Shown here: positions 29,956-39,438 of the stretch, piece by piece
Layout of the letters: every line of letters starts with the position of its first letter
Numbering within the stretch: the stretch's first letter is position 1
Origin: Tsukamurella sp. PLM1
Lineage (GTDB): Bacteria > Actinomycetota > Actinomycetes > Mycobacteriales > Mycobacteriaceae
Length of the DNA: 64,000 bases
Reading direction: 5' to 3'
Assembly (NCBI RefSeq): GCF_023168325.1
Contig: NZ_AP025688.1
Location: 3,472,001 to 3,536,000, forward strand
Position numbers and translations under genes: made by a program
The notes under the pieces: model-generated
Seen by the model: the letters and a program-made list of their open reading frames with translations, nothing else
The model's database searches: none
Told to the model about the DNA's origin: nothing

Positions 29956-31362
29956 CTAGTCGCGCAGCACGCCCCGCAGGACGCCCGGCACGGCGGCGCT
30001 GATCGCGGCGGCGTGAGTCGGGGCGCCGTCGGCGGCGCGGGCCGCCGCCAGGCCGTGGACCCGGGCTGCGCACGCCGCAGCGGCCAGCGGGGTCAGGCCC
30101 GACGCGAGCAGCGCGCCGACGAGGCCGGTCAGCACGTCACCCGAACCGGGCGTGGCCGCCCAGGACGACCCCGCGGTGTCCGCGACGACGGTGCCGTCGG
30201 GCCCGGCGATCACGGTGACGTGCCCCTTGAGCAGCACCGTCGCCCCGAGCTCGCGGGCCGCCTCCCGGACCGCGGCGACCCGGTCGTTCCCCACGGGCCC
30301 CAGCAGCCGCGCGAACTCCCCGGCGTGCGGGGTGAGCACCGTGGGCGCCGACCGGCCCGCCAGCAGCCCGGGGTGCTCGGCGAGCAGGGTCAGTGCGTCG
30401 GCGTCGAGCACCGTCGGGAGGTCCTGGTCGAGGACGGCGGCCAGACGGTCCGCGGCGGCACCGTCGGTCCCCATCCCCGGCCCGGCGGCCCAGGCCTGCA
30501 CCCGCCCGGCCGTCGCGACGTCGTCGCTCGCGACCACTTCGGGCCAGGCCGCGAGCACGGCGGCGCGGGCCGCACCGGCGAAGCGGACCATGCCCGACGA
30601 CGCGCGGACGGCCGCGCCGGTGGCCAGCACCGCGGCGCCGGGGTACCGATCGCTCCCCGCGACGACGCCCAGCACGCCCTGGCTGTACTTGTCGTCGGCG
30701 GGGCCCGGCACGGGCCAGCGCGCCGCCAGATCGGCGTCGTCGTAGGCCCGCAGGGCGCCCGGCCCGAGGTCGAGGCCGATGTCGATCAGCTCGACCCGGC
30801 CGCAGCGGGCGGGGGCGAGGGCGTGCACGGGCTTGAGCGCCCCGAAGGCGACGGTGACCGCCGCCGTCACGGCCGGACCGTGGACGACGCCGGTCGTCAC
30901 GTCGACGCCGGAGGGGGTGTCGGCGGCGACGATCGGCGCGGTGATCCGGGCGACCACCTCGGCGGCCGCGGGCCGCAGCGCGCCGCGGGCGCTGATCCCG
31001 ACGATGCCGTCGATCACCAGGTCCGGGCGCGACGGTGCCTCGACGACCCGCCCGCCCGCGCGGCGCAGCGCCGCCAGCCCGGCGGCGTGCGCGCGGTCCG
31101 GGGCCAGCAGCACCGTCTCCACGGCGACGCCGCGCCGGCGCAGCTCCGCGCCCGCGAACAGGGCGTCGCCGCCGTTGTCGCCGGAGCCGACGAGCAGCGC
31201 GACCCGCCGACCGGCGGTGCCGCCGGTGCGGGTCGCCAGCTCGGCCGCGCAGACCCGCGCGAGCCCGTACGCGGCGCGGCGCATCAGCGCACCGTCGGGC
31301 AGCGCCCTGAGCAGGGGCGCCTCGGCGTCCCGGACCGCGTCGGGGAGGTGATAGTGCCGCAC
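29956..31362 (-). CDS. nnr: Bifunctional NAD(P)HX epimerase/dehydratase
   Basis: 468 residues from GTG 31362 (VRHYHLPDAVRDAEA). The N-terminal epimerase half (to about residue 200) has VGSGDNGGDALFAGAELRRRG and AADTPSGVDVTTG. The C-terminal ADP-dependent dehydratase half has GPGMGTDGAAADRL, LTPHAGEFARLLG, LLKGHVTVIAGPDG and TPGSGDVLTGLVGALLASG. It repairs hydrated NADH/NADPH. It is first of the nnr-alr-hydrolase-tsaE cluster. Upstream lies an 85-bp gap shared with the divergent Rv3438-like gene. Confidence 0.94.
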   Translation of the reverse strand: MRHYHLPDAVRDAEAPLLRALPDGALMRRAAYGLARVCAAELATRTGGTAGRRVALLVGSGDNGGDALFAGAELRRRGVAVETVLLAPDRAHAAGLAALRRAGGRVVEAPSRPDLVIDGIVGISARGALRPAAAEVVARITAPIVAADTPSGVDVTTGVVHGPAVTAAVTVAFGALKPVHALAPARCGRVELIDIGLDLGPGALRAYDDADLAARWPVPGPADDKYSQGVLGVVAGSDRYPGAAVLATGAAVRASSGMVRFAGAARAAVLAAWPEVVASDDVATAGRVQAWAAGPGMGTDGAAADRLAAVLDQDLPTVLDADALTLLAEHPGLLAGRSAPTVLTPHAGEFARLLGPVGNDRVAAVREAARELGATVLLKGHVTVIAGPDGTVVADTAGSSWAATPGSGDVLTGLVGALLASGLTPLAAAACAARVHGLAAARAADGAPTHAAAISAAVPGVLRGVLRD

Positions 31363-31447
31363 GCCGCCACGGTACGGCAGATCCGAGCCATCGCAGTGTG
31401 CAAGGGCGGCCGATCCGCGCCCCTGCAGTCCGCGCGAATCGGCTAAC

Positions 31448-32301
31448 GTGAGCGACGTGACTGATGCGAACAAGCTGGTGAAGCAGTTGCAGGGCCGGGG
31501 CCCGCACCGCGTGCTCAAGGGCGACCTGGGCGTGGCCGGCCTGCCGGGCGTGATCTACACGCCCGAGAAAGGCGTGAACCTGCCCGCGGTGGCGTTCGCG
31601 CACGACTGGCTGACGCCCGCCAAGCGGTACCGCAAGACCCTCGAGCACCTCGCGTCCTGGGGCATCGTAGTCGCGGCGCCGGACACCGAGCGCGGCGTGC
31701 TGCCGTCCGACGGCAAGCTGGCCCTCGACCTCGGCACCGCGCTGGACGTCATCACCGAGGTGCGCCTCGGCACCGGTGAGATCACCGTGAACAAGGCGAA
31801 GCGCGGCGTCGTCGGGCACGGCTGGGGCGCCGGCGGCGCGCTGATCGCGGCCGCCGCCGACCATCGCGTCGAGGCCGTCGCCGCGCTGTTCCTGCGCCCA
31901 CGTCGCCGCAGGCCGAGAAGGCCGCCACCGCGACCACCGCGAACGCGCTGATCCTCGCGGCCGCCGGCGACGAGCAGTCGATGACGTCCAACGCGGGTGT
32001 GCTCTCCCTGCGCTACGCGGGCCCCACCGAGCTGCGGATCGTCCCGGGCGCCGAGCCGGGCGGGCTGGCCGAGGGGATCTCGGTGCGCGGCGCGCTCGGG
32101 GCCGGCGGGTCCGACAAGAAGACGCAGAAGACGGTGCGCGCCCTGCTCACCGGCTTTCTCCTCGGCGGTCTCGCCGGCGACGAGGAGTTCCGGGCCTTCG
32201 CCGAGCTCGGCGCGGACCTCGGCGACTCGTCGTTCGTCTGGGACCCGAACGCCGAGCCCGAGGAGCCGGGCCTACTGCAGAAGCTGCGCAGCCTGGCCTG
32301 A
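31448..32301 (+). CDS. Dienelactone-hydrolase-like protein (Rv3438-like), one frameshift
   Basis: About 284 residues from GTG 31448 (MSDVTDANKLVKQLQG). It has the alpha/beta hydrolase features FAHDWLTPAKRYRKTLEHLASWG near residue 50 and GHGWGAGG near residue 125, where the usual Ser nucleophile is replaced by Trp (G-H-G-W-G). The frame breaks near 31893; one added G gives LFLAPTSPQAEKAATATT and joins the C-terminal half. Its place next to the Rv3439c and Rv3440c homologues matches Rv3438. The altered elbow suggests a non-catalytic or atypical hydrolase. It converges on the 60-residue gene. Confidence 0.68.
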
Positions 32302-32339
32302 CGCGGCACGGTCTGACTCGCGCGGCTGACCCGCGCGGG

Positions 32340-32401
32340 CGCTCAGCCCGCGCTGAGCCAGGTGTCCGGGCGCTCAGCCCGCGCTGAGCCAGGTGTCCGG
32401 G
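32340..32401. repeat. Perfect 31-bp tandem duplication over a stop codon
   Basis: The 31-bp unit beginning CGCTCAGCCCGCGCTGAGCC occurs twice, head to tail, at 32340-32370 and 32371-32401. Each copy contains a GCTCAG/CTGAGC hairpin. The second copy holds the stop codon and last codons of the 60-residue gene, so the first copy is an extra gene end just downstream; it may double a terminator. Confidence 0.85.
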
Positions 32402-32556
32402 CGCTCGGCCCGGGCGATCACGGGGATCGGCTGGGTGATCGGCGCCTCGTCGGTCGCGATCCCCGCCGCCGCCATGAGCGCGCCGATCACGTCATCGCGT
32501 TCGGCGACGCGCAGGGCGCGGGCGTGCGCCTCGAGGTCCCACTGGTGCGGATCCAT
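32374..32556 (-). CDS. Small 60-residue protein downstream of Rv3439c-like gene
   Basis: Starts at ATG 32556 (MDPHQWDLEAHARALRV), 14 bp after the Rv3439c-like stop. It is a soluble, helical protein ending DTWLSAG. The ribosome site AGGAGG lies just upstream. No family is recognised. Its tight spacing suggests it belongs to the same transcript as the Rv3440c/Rv3439c homologues. Its 3' end lies inside a tandem duplication. Confidence 0.6.
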   Translation of the reverse strand: MDPHQWDLEAHARALRVAERDDVIGALMAAAGIATDEAPITQPIPVIARAERPDTWLSAG

Positions 32557-32570
32557 GCTGTCCTCCTCTG

Positions 32571-34297
32571 CTACGGCACCGTCAGCGCGAATGTCGCGCC
32601 GCTGCCCTGTTCCGGTGCGGTCGCCTGCGGCGGGGCCTGCGCCGGGGTGGGCGTCGGGGTGGGCGTCGCCGCCGGAGCAGCACCGGGCGGGCACGGCTCC
32701 GTCCCGCCCGACTGAGTGCCGCCGCCCGGGTTCGGCGCCTGCGGCTCGGCAGGCTTCGCAGCGCCCCCGGGTTTCGTTGCGCCCTCCGGCTTCCCATCGC
32801 CCTCCGGCTTCCCATCGCCCTCCGGCTTGGCGCCCGCCGGGTCGGTCGGCTTCGCGTCGGCCGGCTCGGCCGGCGTGGCGCCGCCCGGGTTCGCCGCCGC
32901 TGTGGGCTTCGCGCCCGGCTCGGACGGTCCCGCCTTGTCGGGCGTGGCGTCGACGCAGGTGAGCCTGCCGTCCTCGCCGACCGCGAGTGTCGCGCGCTGG
33001 ACTGTGCCGTCGGGCTTGGTGACGGTGACTTCCACCGTCTTCCCGTCGGGGCTCAGCACGGCCGTGACCGTGCCCTGCCCCGGCACGCCGGTGCCCTTCC
33101 GTGCCGCTCCGGCGTCCTTCTCGTCGGCCTTGTCGCCCGGCTTGGTCTTCTCGCCCGGCTTGGTCTCGTCGCCGTCCTTGCCGGTCCCCTGCGCGTCCCC
33201 GGACTTGCCCAGCCCCAGTTGCTCCTTCAGTGTGGGCAACAACTGGGACAGCCAGGACGGCATGCTGGACGTGCCCGTTCCGCTGCCCGACGACGGCAGC
33301 GCGCTCGACGGCGTGGTCGTCGCGGGGCTGCCCGTGCTCGGGGTGGCGGTCGCCGCCGCGGGGGTGCCCGCCGCCGGGGACGTGGAGGCCGGTACGGACA
33401 CCGGCGTCCCCGACGACGGGCTTCCGGACGACGGTGCCGTGGAGGTCGGACTCCCCGCCGTCGGGCTCGTGGTGCGGCCGCCCCCGCCGGACGCGGTACC
33501 GCCACCGCCGGTACCGCCACCGCCGGTACCGCCACCGGTGCCACCGCCTCCCGTCACGGGGCTCGACGGCGCGCCCGGTTTCGTGGGCGTGCCTGGCGAG
33601 GCGGGCGTCGCGCCGGTGATCGCCGCGAACGCCGGCGCGGGGAACGCGGACGCATCCGCGGCGTTCGCTGCGGCCGGAACCTTCGCGTACGCCGCCCGCA
33701 CCGACTCGACGGTCTGGTTGATGATCGCCGTGAACCGGTTCAGGTCCTTGGCGAGCTGGTTCTCGAACTTCAGCACGAGCGAGGGGTCCTTCAGGGTCAT
33801 CAAGTACAGCGTCGGCGCGGCGTACCCGACGAGCCCGGAGAAGTCGCCCACGTCCACGCCGGACTGGCTGAACTCGCTGAGCTGCTTGATCTTCGAGGTG
33901 ACCGCCGCAAGCACGGCAGCGGCCGCACCCTCCGCCGCGGTGGCCGTGGCCTCGAGCACTGCGGCGGTCGGCTCGCTGCGCTGCTGCTGGGTGCCGAGCG
34001 TGGTCACCGCCGCCCGGCCCGCGGTGTCGGGCCACGCCTTCTCGACCTCGCCGCGCGCCGTCGACTGGTCGGTCGCCGCCTGCCGGGTGGCGGTCGCCTG
34101 GGCGCGCAGCAGCGCGGCGTCACCGCGGAGCGCGGCGAGGTCGATCCCGCGTTCGTAGTCGTACTGCGCGCAGATCACGCCCTGCCAGTCCGGCCAGGAC
34201 CGGCGCGAGATCACCTTCGCCACGCCCAGCATCGTCCGGAAGTACTGCAGCGGCGCGGCGCCAGCGTCAGGAGGTCGTCGACCGTGGGATCAGCCAC
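32571..34297 (-). CDS. Rv3439c-like Ala/Pro-rich protein, one frameshift at the start
   Basis: Residues 1-180 are helical and resemble ESX-type substrates (RQAATDQSTARGEVEKAWPDTAG, with a W-x-x-x-G turn). Then comes a Gly/Thr/Ser/Pro low-complexity region, a short beta-like segment (TVTAVLSPDGKTVEVTVTKPDG), and an acidic Pro/Lys-rich tail with a Cys near each end. The open frame begins at ATG 34232. However, GTG 34297 overlaps the Rv3440c-like stop and in another frame gives VADPTVDDLLTLAP; one missing G near 34257 would join the two into about 575 residues. It is probably exported with the type VII system; a SigM-type promoter precedes the operon. Confidence 0.7.
33485..33550. repeat. 15-bp tandem repeats coding Gly-Gly-Gly-Gly-Thr
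   Basis: The word GGTACCGCCACC and its neighbours repeat with a period of about 15 bp four times, encoding repeated GGGGT units in the linker of the Rv3439c-like protein. It is a coding low-complexity repeat, probably length-variable. Confidence 0.65.
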
Positions 34298-34586
34298 CGG
34301 TGACCACCGCCGCGCCCGCGTCGTCCGTCTTCACGTGCGCGGACGCCGACACCTGCAGGCCCTGCCCGCACGCGCGTGCCCCGTCGCGCCACGCCTCGAC
34401 GGCCTTGGCGAGCGAGCCGAGCGCCGCGCCGTAGGCGTCGCCCTGCGCGCGGTAGTTCCGGCCGAAGTCCCCCGCCTCGGCGGTGTATCCGCGGATCCTG
34501 CCCGCGACCGTGCCGAGCGAATCGGCCACCGCGTGGTACTTGCTCCCCGCCCGCGTCACCGCAGCCGTGTCGATCTCCGTGCCCAC
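34290..34586 (-). CDS. Rv3440c-like small ESX-substrate-type protein
   Basis: A 98-residue protein from GTG 34586 (VGTEIDTAAVTRAGSKYHAV); an ATG at 34619 in the same frame would add eleven residues but overlaps the predicted promoter -10. It has two helices with a Gly-Tyr-Thr turn (RIRGYTAEAGDFGRNYRAQG), resembling EspC/WXG100-type hairpins. Homologues lie beside glmM in mycobacteria. A GGAAC-N17-CGTC promoter lies just upstream. Function unknown; a secreted or chaperone role in type VII secretion is likely. Confidence 0.7.
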   Translation of the reverse strand: MGTEIDTAAVTRAGSKYHAVADSLGTVAGRIRGYTAEAGDFGRNYRAQGDAYGAALGSLAKAVEAWRDGARACGQGLQVSASAHVKTDDAGAAVVTGG

Positions 34587-34625
34587 TGGCGACCCCCATC
34601 GCTCGTGCGTCCCCGTCATACATTG

Positions 34626-34651
34626 GACGCACGGGCCGGGCGAACGGTTCC
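34626..34651 (-). promoter_or_regulatory. SigM-type promoter of the Rv3440c-like operon
   Basis: On the minus strand GGAAC (34651-34647, within GCGGGAACCG) is followed after 17 bp by CGTC (34629-34626) in TGCGTCCAATGTATG. The -10 lies about 40 bp before the GTG start. It shares its full architecture with three promoters in the ESX locus. Confidence 0.7.
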
Positions 34652-34669
34652 CGCGCCGGTGCCGCCGCG

Positions 34670-35361
34670 CTAGGACAGGACGCCGGCCGCCCGCACCGCG
34701 TCGAGCAGCCCGGACGGGCGGGCCTCGACGGGGAGCGGCTCGACCTGTGCGAACCCGCACCCGACCGCACGGGAGGCACCGTCGGCCTCGGCGCTGTCGC
34801 CGACCATGAGGATCCGCTCCGGGGCAGCCCCAGGGTGGCGGCCGCGGCGCGGAAGACCTCGGGGGCGGGCTTGGCGTGCCCCACCTCGAACGAGAGCACG
34901 AACTCGTCGACGAGGCCGTCGATGCCCTCGCGCGCGAACGCGGGGCGGATGTCGTAGCCGATGTTGGAGAGCACGCCCACCCGCAGGCCGGCGTCGCGCA
35001 CCGCGCGGAGCACGTCGGCGGTGTCGGGGTAGATCGACCAGTTCAGCGGGTTCGAGAACTCGCCGTAGAGCCGCTCGCGCTCGCCGCGATCCGTGACTCC
35101 GGAGTACTCCAGCACGTGCAGGTACGTGCTTCGGTGGTCCGCCGAGCTCAGGTCGCGGGCGTGCCACGCGCGGCGCGCCTCGTCGTCCATCGGCACCGGC
35201 TCCCCGACGGGGACCGTCATCCGGTGCAGCAGTTCCTGCTGCGCCGCATCGTCGAGCGCGCGGCCCTGCGCGTCGGTCAGGCCCGCGAACCACGCCGGGT
35301 CCGGCTCCAGCCGGAACAGCGTCCCCGAGAAGTCGAACAGCACACCCTCGTAACCGGTCAT
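34670..35361 (-). CDS. HAD-superfamily hydrolase, one frameshift
   Basis: About 231 residues from ATG 35361 (MTGYEGVLFDFSGTLFRLE). Motif I is FDFSGTL, with Ser where the general acid Asp usually lies; motif II is VGVLSNIG, motif III is GHAKPAPEVF. After a break near 34829 (one missing G in a G run) motif IV reads ILMVGDSAEADGASRAVGCG. The DxS in motif I is like phosphonatase/dehalogenase-related HADs and may change the reaction. It is a single gene between glmM and the Rv3440c-like operon. Confidence 0.8.
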
Positions 35362-35403
35362 ACCCACACGCTACCGGTGATGAAAACGTTTCGACAGAGC
35401 CGA

Positions 35404-36738
35404 TCAGGAAATGAGACCCGCGAGCCGCTCCGCCGTGCCGCGGGCGACCTCCTCGGTCGGAGCCTCCACCATCACGCGCACCAGCGGCTCCGTGCCGGAC
35501 GGGCGCAGCAGGATCCGGCCCGCCTCGCCCAGCGCGGCCTCCTCCGCGGCCAGCGCGGCGGTCAGCGCGGCGTCCGCCATCGCGGCGGCCTTGTCGATCA
35601 CTCGCACGTTCACCAGCACCTGCGGCAGCACGGTGAGCACCGACGCGAGCTCGGCCAACGACGACCCCGTCTGCGCCATCCGCTCCATGAGCTTGAGACC
35701 GGTGAGCACCCCGTCGCCCGTCGTGCCGAGCCCGGGCAGCACGACGTGCCCCGACTGCTCGCCGCCCAGGGCGTAGCCGCCGGTGCGCAGCTCCTCGAGC
35801 ACGTACCGGTCGCCCACCGCGGTGGTCCGCAGCGTGATCCCGGCGGCCTTCATCGCGAGGTGCAGCCCCAGGTTGCTCATCACCGTGGCGACCAGGGTGT
35901 GGTCGGTGAGCTCGCCCGCCTCGTCCATCGCGACGGCGAGGATCGCCATGATCGCGTCCCCGTCGACGGTGCGGCCGCGCGCGTCGATGGCGAGGCAGCG
36001 GTCGGCGTCGCCGTCGTGGCCCAGCCCCAGGTCGGCCTCGTGCGCGAGGACGGCCGCGCGCAGGCCCTCGAGGTGCGTCGAGCCGCAGTCGCGGTTGATG
36101 TTGAGGCCGTCGGGGGCGTCGTGGATCGCGATCACCTCGGCGCCCGCGTCCCGGTACGCCTTCGCGGCCACCGTCGAGGCGGCGCCGTTGGCGGCGTCGA
36201 CGACGACCTTGATGCCGGTGAGCGGCTGATGGATCGCCGCCTCCAGATGCGCGACGTACCGGTCGACAGCGTCGAACGCGCGCTTGACCCGACCGATCGC
36301 GGCGCCCGTCGGGCGGGGCGGGGCGGGATCGTCGAGGGCCGCCTCGATGGCGTCCTCCTGCGCGTCCTCCAGCTTGTGCCCGCCGCGGGCGAAGAACTTG
36401 ATGCCGTTGTCCGGCATGGGGTTGTGCGAGGCGGAGATCATCACGCCCAGCGCGGCGTCGTACTCGGCCACCAGGTGCGCGACCGCGGGCGTGGGCATGA
36501 CGCCCACGAGCAGCACGTCGACCCCGGCGCTGGTCAGACCCGCGGAAACCGCGGCGGAGAGCATCTCCGACGATGCCCTCGGATCCCAGCCGACCACCGC
36601 GAACGGCCGGTCACGGCCCTCGAGATCATGCGCACCCAGTACCGCGGCCGCGGCGGCGGACAGTCGCAGCGCCAGATCGGCGGTCAGATCCTTGTTGGCC
36701 AGGCCGCGCACACCGTCGGTCCCGAACAGACGCCCCAT
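35404..36738 (-). CDS. glmM: Phosphoglucosamine mutase
   Basis: A 444-residue enzyme interconverting glucosamine-6-P and glucosamine-1-P for UDP-GlcNAc. The opening [19 protein letters not shown], the phospho-serine loop [18 protein letters not shown] near residue 103, the metal loop [16 protein letters not shown], and the substrate loop [15 protein letters not shown] are all intact. It is in the conserved rplM-rpsI-glmM order. The usual follower glmS is not in this window. Confidence 0.96.
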   Translation of the reverse strand: MGRLFGTDGVRGLANKDLTADLALRLSAAAAAVLGAHDLEGRDRPFAVVGWDPRASSEMLSAAVSAGLTSAGVDVLLVGVMPTPAVAHLVAEYDAALGVMISASHNPMPDNGIKFFARGGHKLEDAQEDAIEAALDDPAPPRPTGAAIGRVKRAFDAVDRYVAHLEAAIHQPLTGIKVVVDAANGAASTVAAKAYRDAGAEVIAIHDAPDGLNINRDCGSTHLEGLRAAVLAHEADLGLGHDGDADRCLAIDARGRTVDGDAIMAILAVAMDEAGELTDHTLVATVMSNLGLHLAMKAAGITLRTTAVGDRYVLEELRTGGYALGGEQSGHVVLPGLGTTGDGVLTGLKLMERMAQTGSSLAELASVLTVLPQVLVNVRVIDKAAAMADAALTAALAAEEAALGEAGRILLRPSGTEPLVRVMVEAPTEEVARGTAERLAGLIS

Positions 36739-36777
36739 GGAAAGAAAACCTCACTGATGAGAAGTGGTGGAGAAACG

Positions 36778-36821
36778 CGCCAGGGCAGGCACCCGCACGA
36801 GTGCGGATACCTGCCCTGGCG
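36778..36821 (-). terminator. Hairpin after rpsI
   Basis: CGCCAGGGCAGG at 36778-36789 pairs exactly with CCTGCCCTGGCG at 36810-36821; the loop itself contains a GCAC/GTGC mini-stem. It lies between rpsI and glmM and probably ends the ribosomal transcript in part. Confidence 0.8.
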
Positions 36822-36834
36822 TGTTCGGCTGCAA

Positions 36835-37338
36835 TCAGCGCTTGCTGTACTGCGAAGCCTTGCGGGCCTTCTTCAGGCCGTACTTCTTGCGCTCGACGGC
36901 ACGCGGGTCACGCGTGAGGAAGCCGGCGCGCTTGAGCGCGGGGCGATCCTCGGGCGAGACCTCGATCAGCGCGCGGGCGATGGCCAGGCGCAGCGCGCCG
37001 GCCTGGCCCGACGGGCCGCCGCCGCTGAGGTTCGCGGCGATGTCGAACGAATCGAGGCGCTCGACGGTGACCAGCGGCGACTTCACCAGCTGCTGGTGCA
37101 GCTTGTTGGGGAAGTAGTCCTCGATGGTGCGGCCGTTCAGCACGAAGTTGCCTGTGCCGGCGGTCAGGCGCACGCGGACCACGGCCTCCTTGCGGCGGCC
37201 GACGGTCTGGACGGGGCGCTCGACGACCACCGGGCCGCGGGGGGCGCGGGTCTCGGCAGCGGCCTCAGGGGTCTCGGAGGTGTACTCGTTGGGAACGACC
37301 TCGGCGTCGCCCTCGAAGTTCTCGATCGTGTCGCTCAC
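36835..37338 (-). CDS. rpsI: 30S ribosomal protein S9
   Basis: 167 residues; the S9 core begins near residue 40 ([16 protein letters not shown]) and ends in the typical basic tail [10 protein letters not shown], whose last residues reach the P-site tRNA. The N-terminal 35-40 residues are an acidic extension common in this order. It overlaps the rplM stop by four bases. Confidence 0.96.
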   Translation of the reverse strand: MSDTIENFEGDAEVVPNEYTSETPEAAAETRAPRGPVVVERPVQTVGRRKEAVVRVRLTAGTGNFVLNGRTIEDYFPNKLHQQLVKSPLVTVERLDSFDIAANLSGGGPSGQAGALRLAIARALIEVSPEDRPALKRAGFLTRDPRAVERKKYGLKKARKASQYSKR

Positions 37339-37784
37339 TGCTGCGCCACCTGCTTGATCTCGTAGGGAACCGGCTGCTGCGCGGTGTGGGGGTGGTTCGG
37401 GCCGGCGTAGACCTTCAGCTTGCCGCCGATGGCGTTGCCCAGCTTGTTCTTCGGAATCATGCCGAGAACGGCCTTCTGCACCACGCGCTCCGGATTCTTG
37501 GAGCCGAGGACCTCGCCGACCGAGCGCGAGCTCAGACCGCCCGGGAAGCCCGAGTGACGGTAGTGCCGCTTGTCGGTGAGCTTGGCGCCCGAGAGGGCGA
37601 CCTTCTCAGCGTTGATGATGATGACGTAGTCGCCGCTGTCCACGTTGGGGGCGTAGGTCGGCTTGTGCTTGCCGCGCAGCAGGTTGGCAGCCGCGACGGC
37701 GAGGCGGCCGAGCACCACGTCGGATGCGTCGATGACGTGCCACTGCCGGGTCACGTCACCCGCCTTCGGGGTGTAAGTAGGCAC
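37335..37784 (-). CDS. rplM: 50S ribosomal protein L13
   Basis: A 149-residue L13 from GTG 37784 ([19 protein letters not shown]), with an AGGAG-type site just upstream (37785-37790). Signature [14 protein letters not shown] and the C-terminal [11 protein letters not shown] are present. It is first gene of the rplM-rpsI operon, with a good promoter about 145 bp upstream. Confidence 0.97.
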   Translation of the reverse strand: MPTYTPKAGDVTRQWHVIDASDVVLGRLAVAAANLLRGKHKPTYAPNVDSGDYVIIINAEKVALSGAKLTDKRHYRHSGFPGGLSSRSVGEVLGSKNPERVVQKAVLGMIPKNKLGNAIGGKLKVYAGPNHPHTAQQPVPYEIKQVAQQ

Positions 37785-37927
37785 AGGAGATCCTCTGCTC
37801 GATGGTTCGGTGCCGGTCCATGCGCGACGAGAGCGACCCCGGCGACCAACGGAGACCCGGGACTCTGGCTCCACGCCCTCCGGATCCGCTCGGGACCGGG
37901 CGGCGCGGCGCCACACACCAGCGGACC

Positions 37928-37957
37928 AGAGTACGCGGGTGCCCCGGCGCAGGTCAA
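37928..37957 (-). promoter_or_regulatory. Housekeeping-type promoter of rplM-rpsI
   Basis: On the minus strand TTGACC (37957-37952) is followed after 18 bp by TACTCT (37933-37928). It predicts a leader of about 135 nt before the rplM GTG. No clear L13-binding leader structure is recognised. The 278-bp gap to the divergent DoxX-like gene holds no other gene. Confidence 0.6.
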
Positions 37958-38062
37958 AACGTCGGGCCCTCCCCGACGGTGCGCCACCCGGGCCCCGGAT
38001 CAGGGTGCGACAGGGGGCGATCCCGGATGTGCGGCGCACCGTCGGAAAATACGTTCGGGGGC

Positions 38063-39408
38063 ATGACTTCGACGACCGCGCCGGTGGAGCGACCTGCCGA
38101 CGATCTCGCCACCCCCGCGCCGACCCCCGCACCGTGGACCACCGCGCAGCTCATCGGCTTCCGCCTGCTCGTCAGCCTCGGCGGAGGCCTGCTGGTGCTG
38201 TCCGTGTGGGGCAGCCTGCTGCTGGCGCCCGTGCTGGCGCCGGTGCAGACCCTGTTCGGCCGGCTCGGCGCACTGCTGACCGGTTCGACCTACGAGGTGA
38301 TCACCAGCACCGCCACCGGCGACACCGTCTCCATCTGGCAGTACCACTTCGGCTGGGCGGTGACCGCGCTCGTGATCACCGTGGTGTGGTCCTTGCTGGA
38401 CCGACGGCGCGGCGACTACCGCGCGCTCGGCGGCCTGCTCTGGCAGGCGGGCCGGATCGCGCTGGCGGTGGGGATGATCTACTACGGCCTCGGCAAGGCG
38501 ATCCCCTCGCAGTTCGTGTTCATGCAGCTGCCCACCTACGCGCTGCAGCCCGCCGGCGACATCAGCCGGATGAACATGCTGTGGGGTTTCATGGGCGCCT
38601 CCGACGGCTACAGCGTGGTCACCGGCCTCGTCGAACTGATCTCGGGCCTGCTGCTGCTCTCGCGCCGCACCTGGATCCTCGGCGCCCTCGGTGCGATCGT
38701 CTCGATGACGCAGGTCGTGCTCATGGACACCTTCTACAACGTGCCCGTGAAGTTCCTCGCGTTCGAGTTCCTGGTGATCGCGGTGGCGATGCTCGCCCCG
38801 CAGTGGATCAACCTGGTGCGGGTCGTGTTCGGCCGTGCGGCGGGGCCCGCCCCGCGATCTGGCGCGCCGCCGGCGCGGACCGGACCTGGCTGCGCCGCAC
38901 CGGCGTCACCCTCGCCGCGGTCGCCGTGCTCGCGGTGACCGTGCTCGGCACGTTCATGGGCGTCGCCTCGCAGCTCTCGCTGAAGCAGGCGCGCACCTCG
39001 CTCGACGGGACCTGGCACGCCACCTCGTTCCGCGTGGACGGCCGCGAGGCGACGCTCGCCGACCGGCCGTGGACCAACGTGGCGATCACCTACCGCGGCA
39101 CCGGCTTCTGGGAGCGGATCGGCGACGGCTGGACCAACTTCGTCTCGCAGGAGCCCGACGCGAGCGTCACGCCCTGGTTCCTCGAGGTCGACGGTGCCTC
39201 GCTCACCCTCCGCGAGCGCAAGGACGGCCCGGAGACCGTGCTCTCGTACTCCCAGCCCGACCCCGACCGGCTGGTTCTCGCCGGTCGCGTCGGCGGACGG
39301 TCGATCACCGGCGACTACGAGCGGCGGCCGATGCAGCGCGCCGCGGAGGACCTGCGCTTCACCCACCCCCAGCCGGACCCGGGAGCGCCGGTGCTCGACT
39401 TCCCGTGA
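38063..39408 (+). CDS. DoxX-like membrane / beta-domain fusion protein 1, one frameshift
   Basis: Begins at ATG 38063 ([15 protein letters not shown]). Residues about 30-265 hold six or so membrane helices, with [22 protein letters not shown] and [18 protein letters not shown] resembling DoxX-type proteins. After a further helix comes a polar C-terminal domain of about 130 residues, [17 protein letters not shown] to the end, predicted as beta strands and probably outside the membrane. The frame breaks near 38855; one added G joins the parts into about 448 residues. The next gene is a clear paralogue. DoxX-type proteins often act in membrane thiol redox; the role here is unknown. Confidence 0.65.
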
Positions 39409-39438
39409 TGGGAGTTACATCTGTCACTAGGAGTGATC

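Noticed and set aside
33485..33550. CRISPR-like short repeats
   Set aside because: The repeats are contiguous 15-bp units coding for Gly-Gly-Gly-Gly-Thr, with no spacers and no cas genes.
32716..34158. 480-residue Pro/Val-rich open frame opposite the Rv3439c-like gene
   Set aside because: It mirrors the low-complexity repeats of the minus-strand gene; the minus strand has the helical N-domain, an overlap with the upstream gene and a promoter.
34267..35367. One long protein joining the HAD hydrolase to the Rv3440c-like region
   Set aside because: The second half of this reading is out of frame relative to both real genes and arises from the missing G near 34829.
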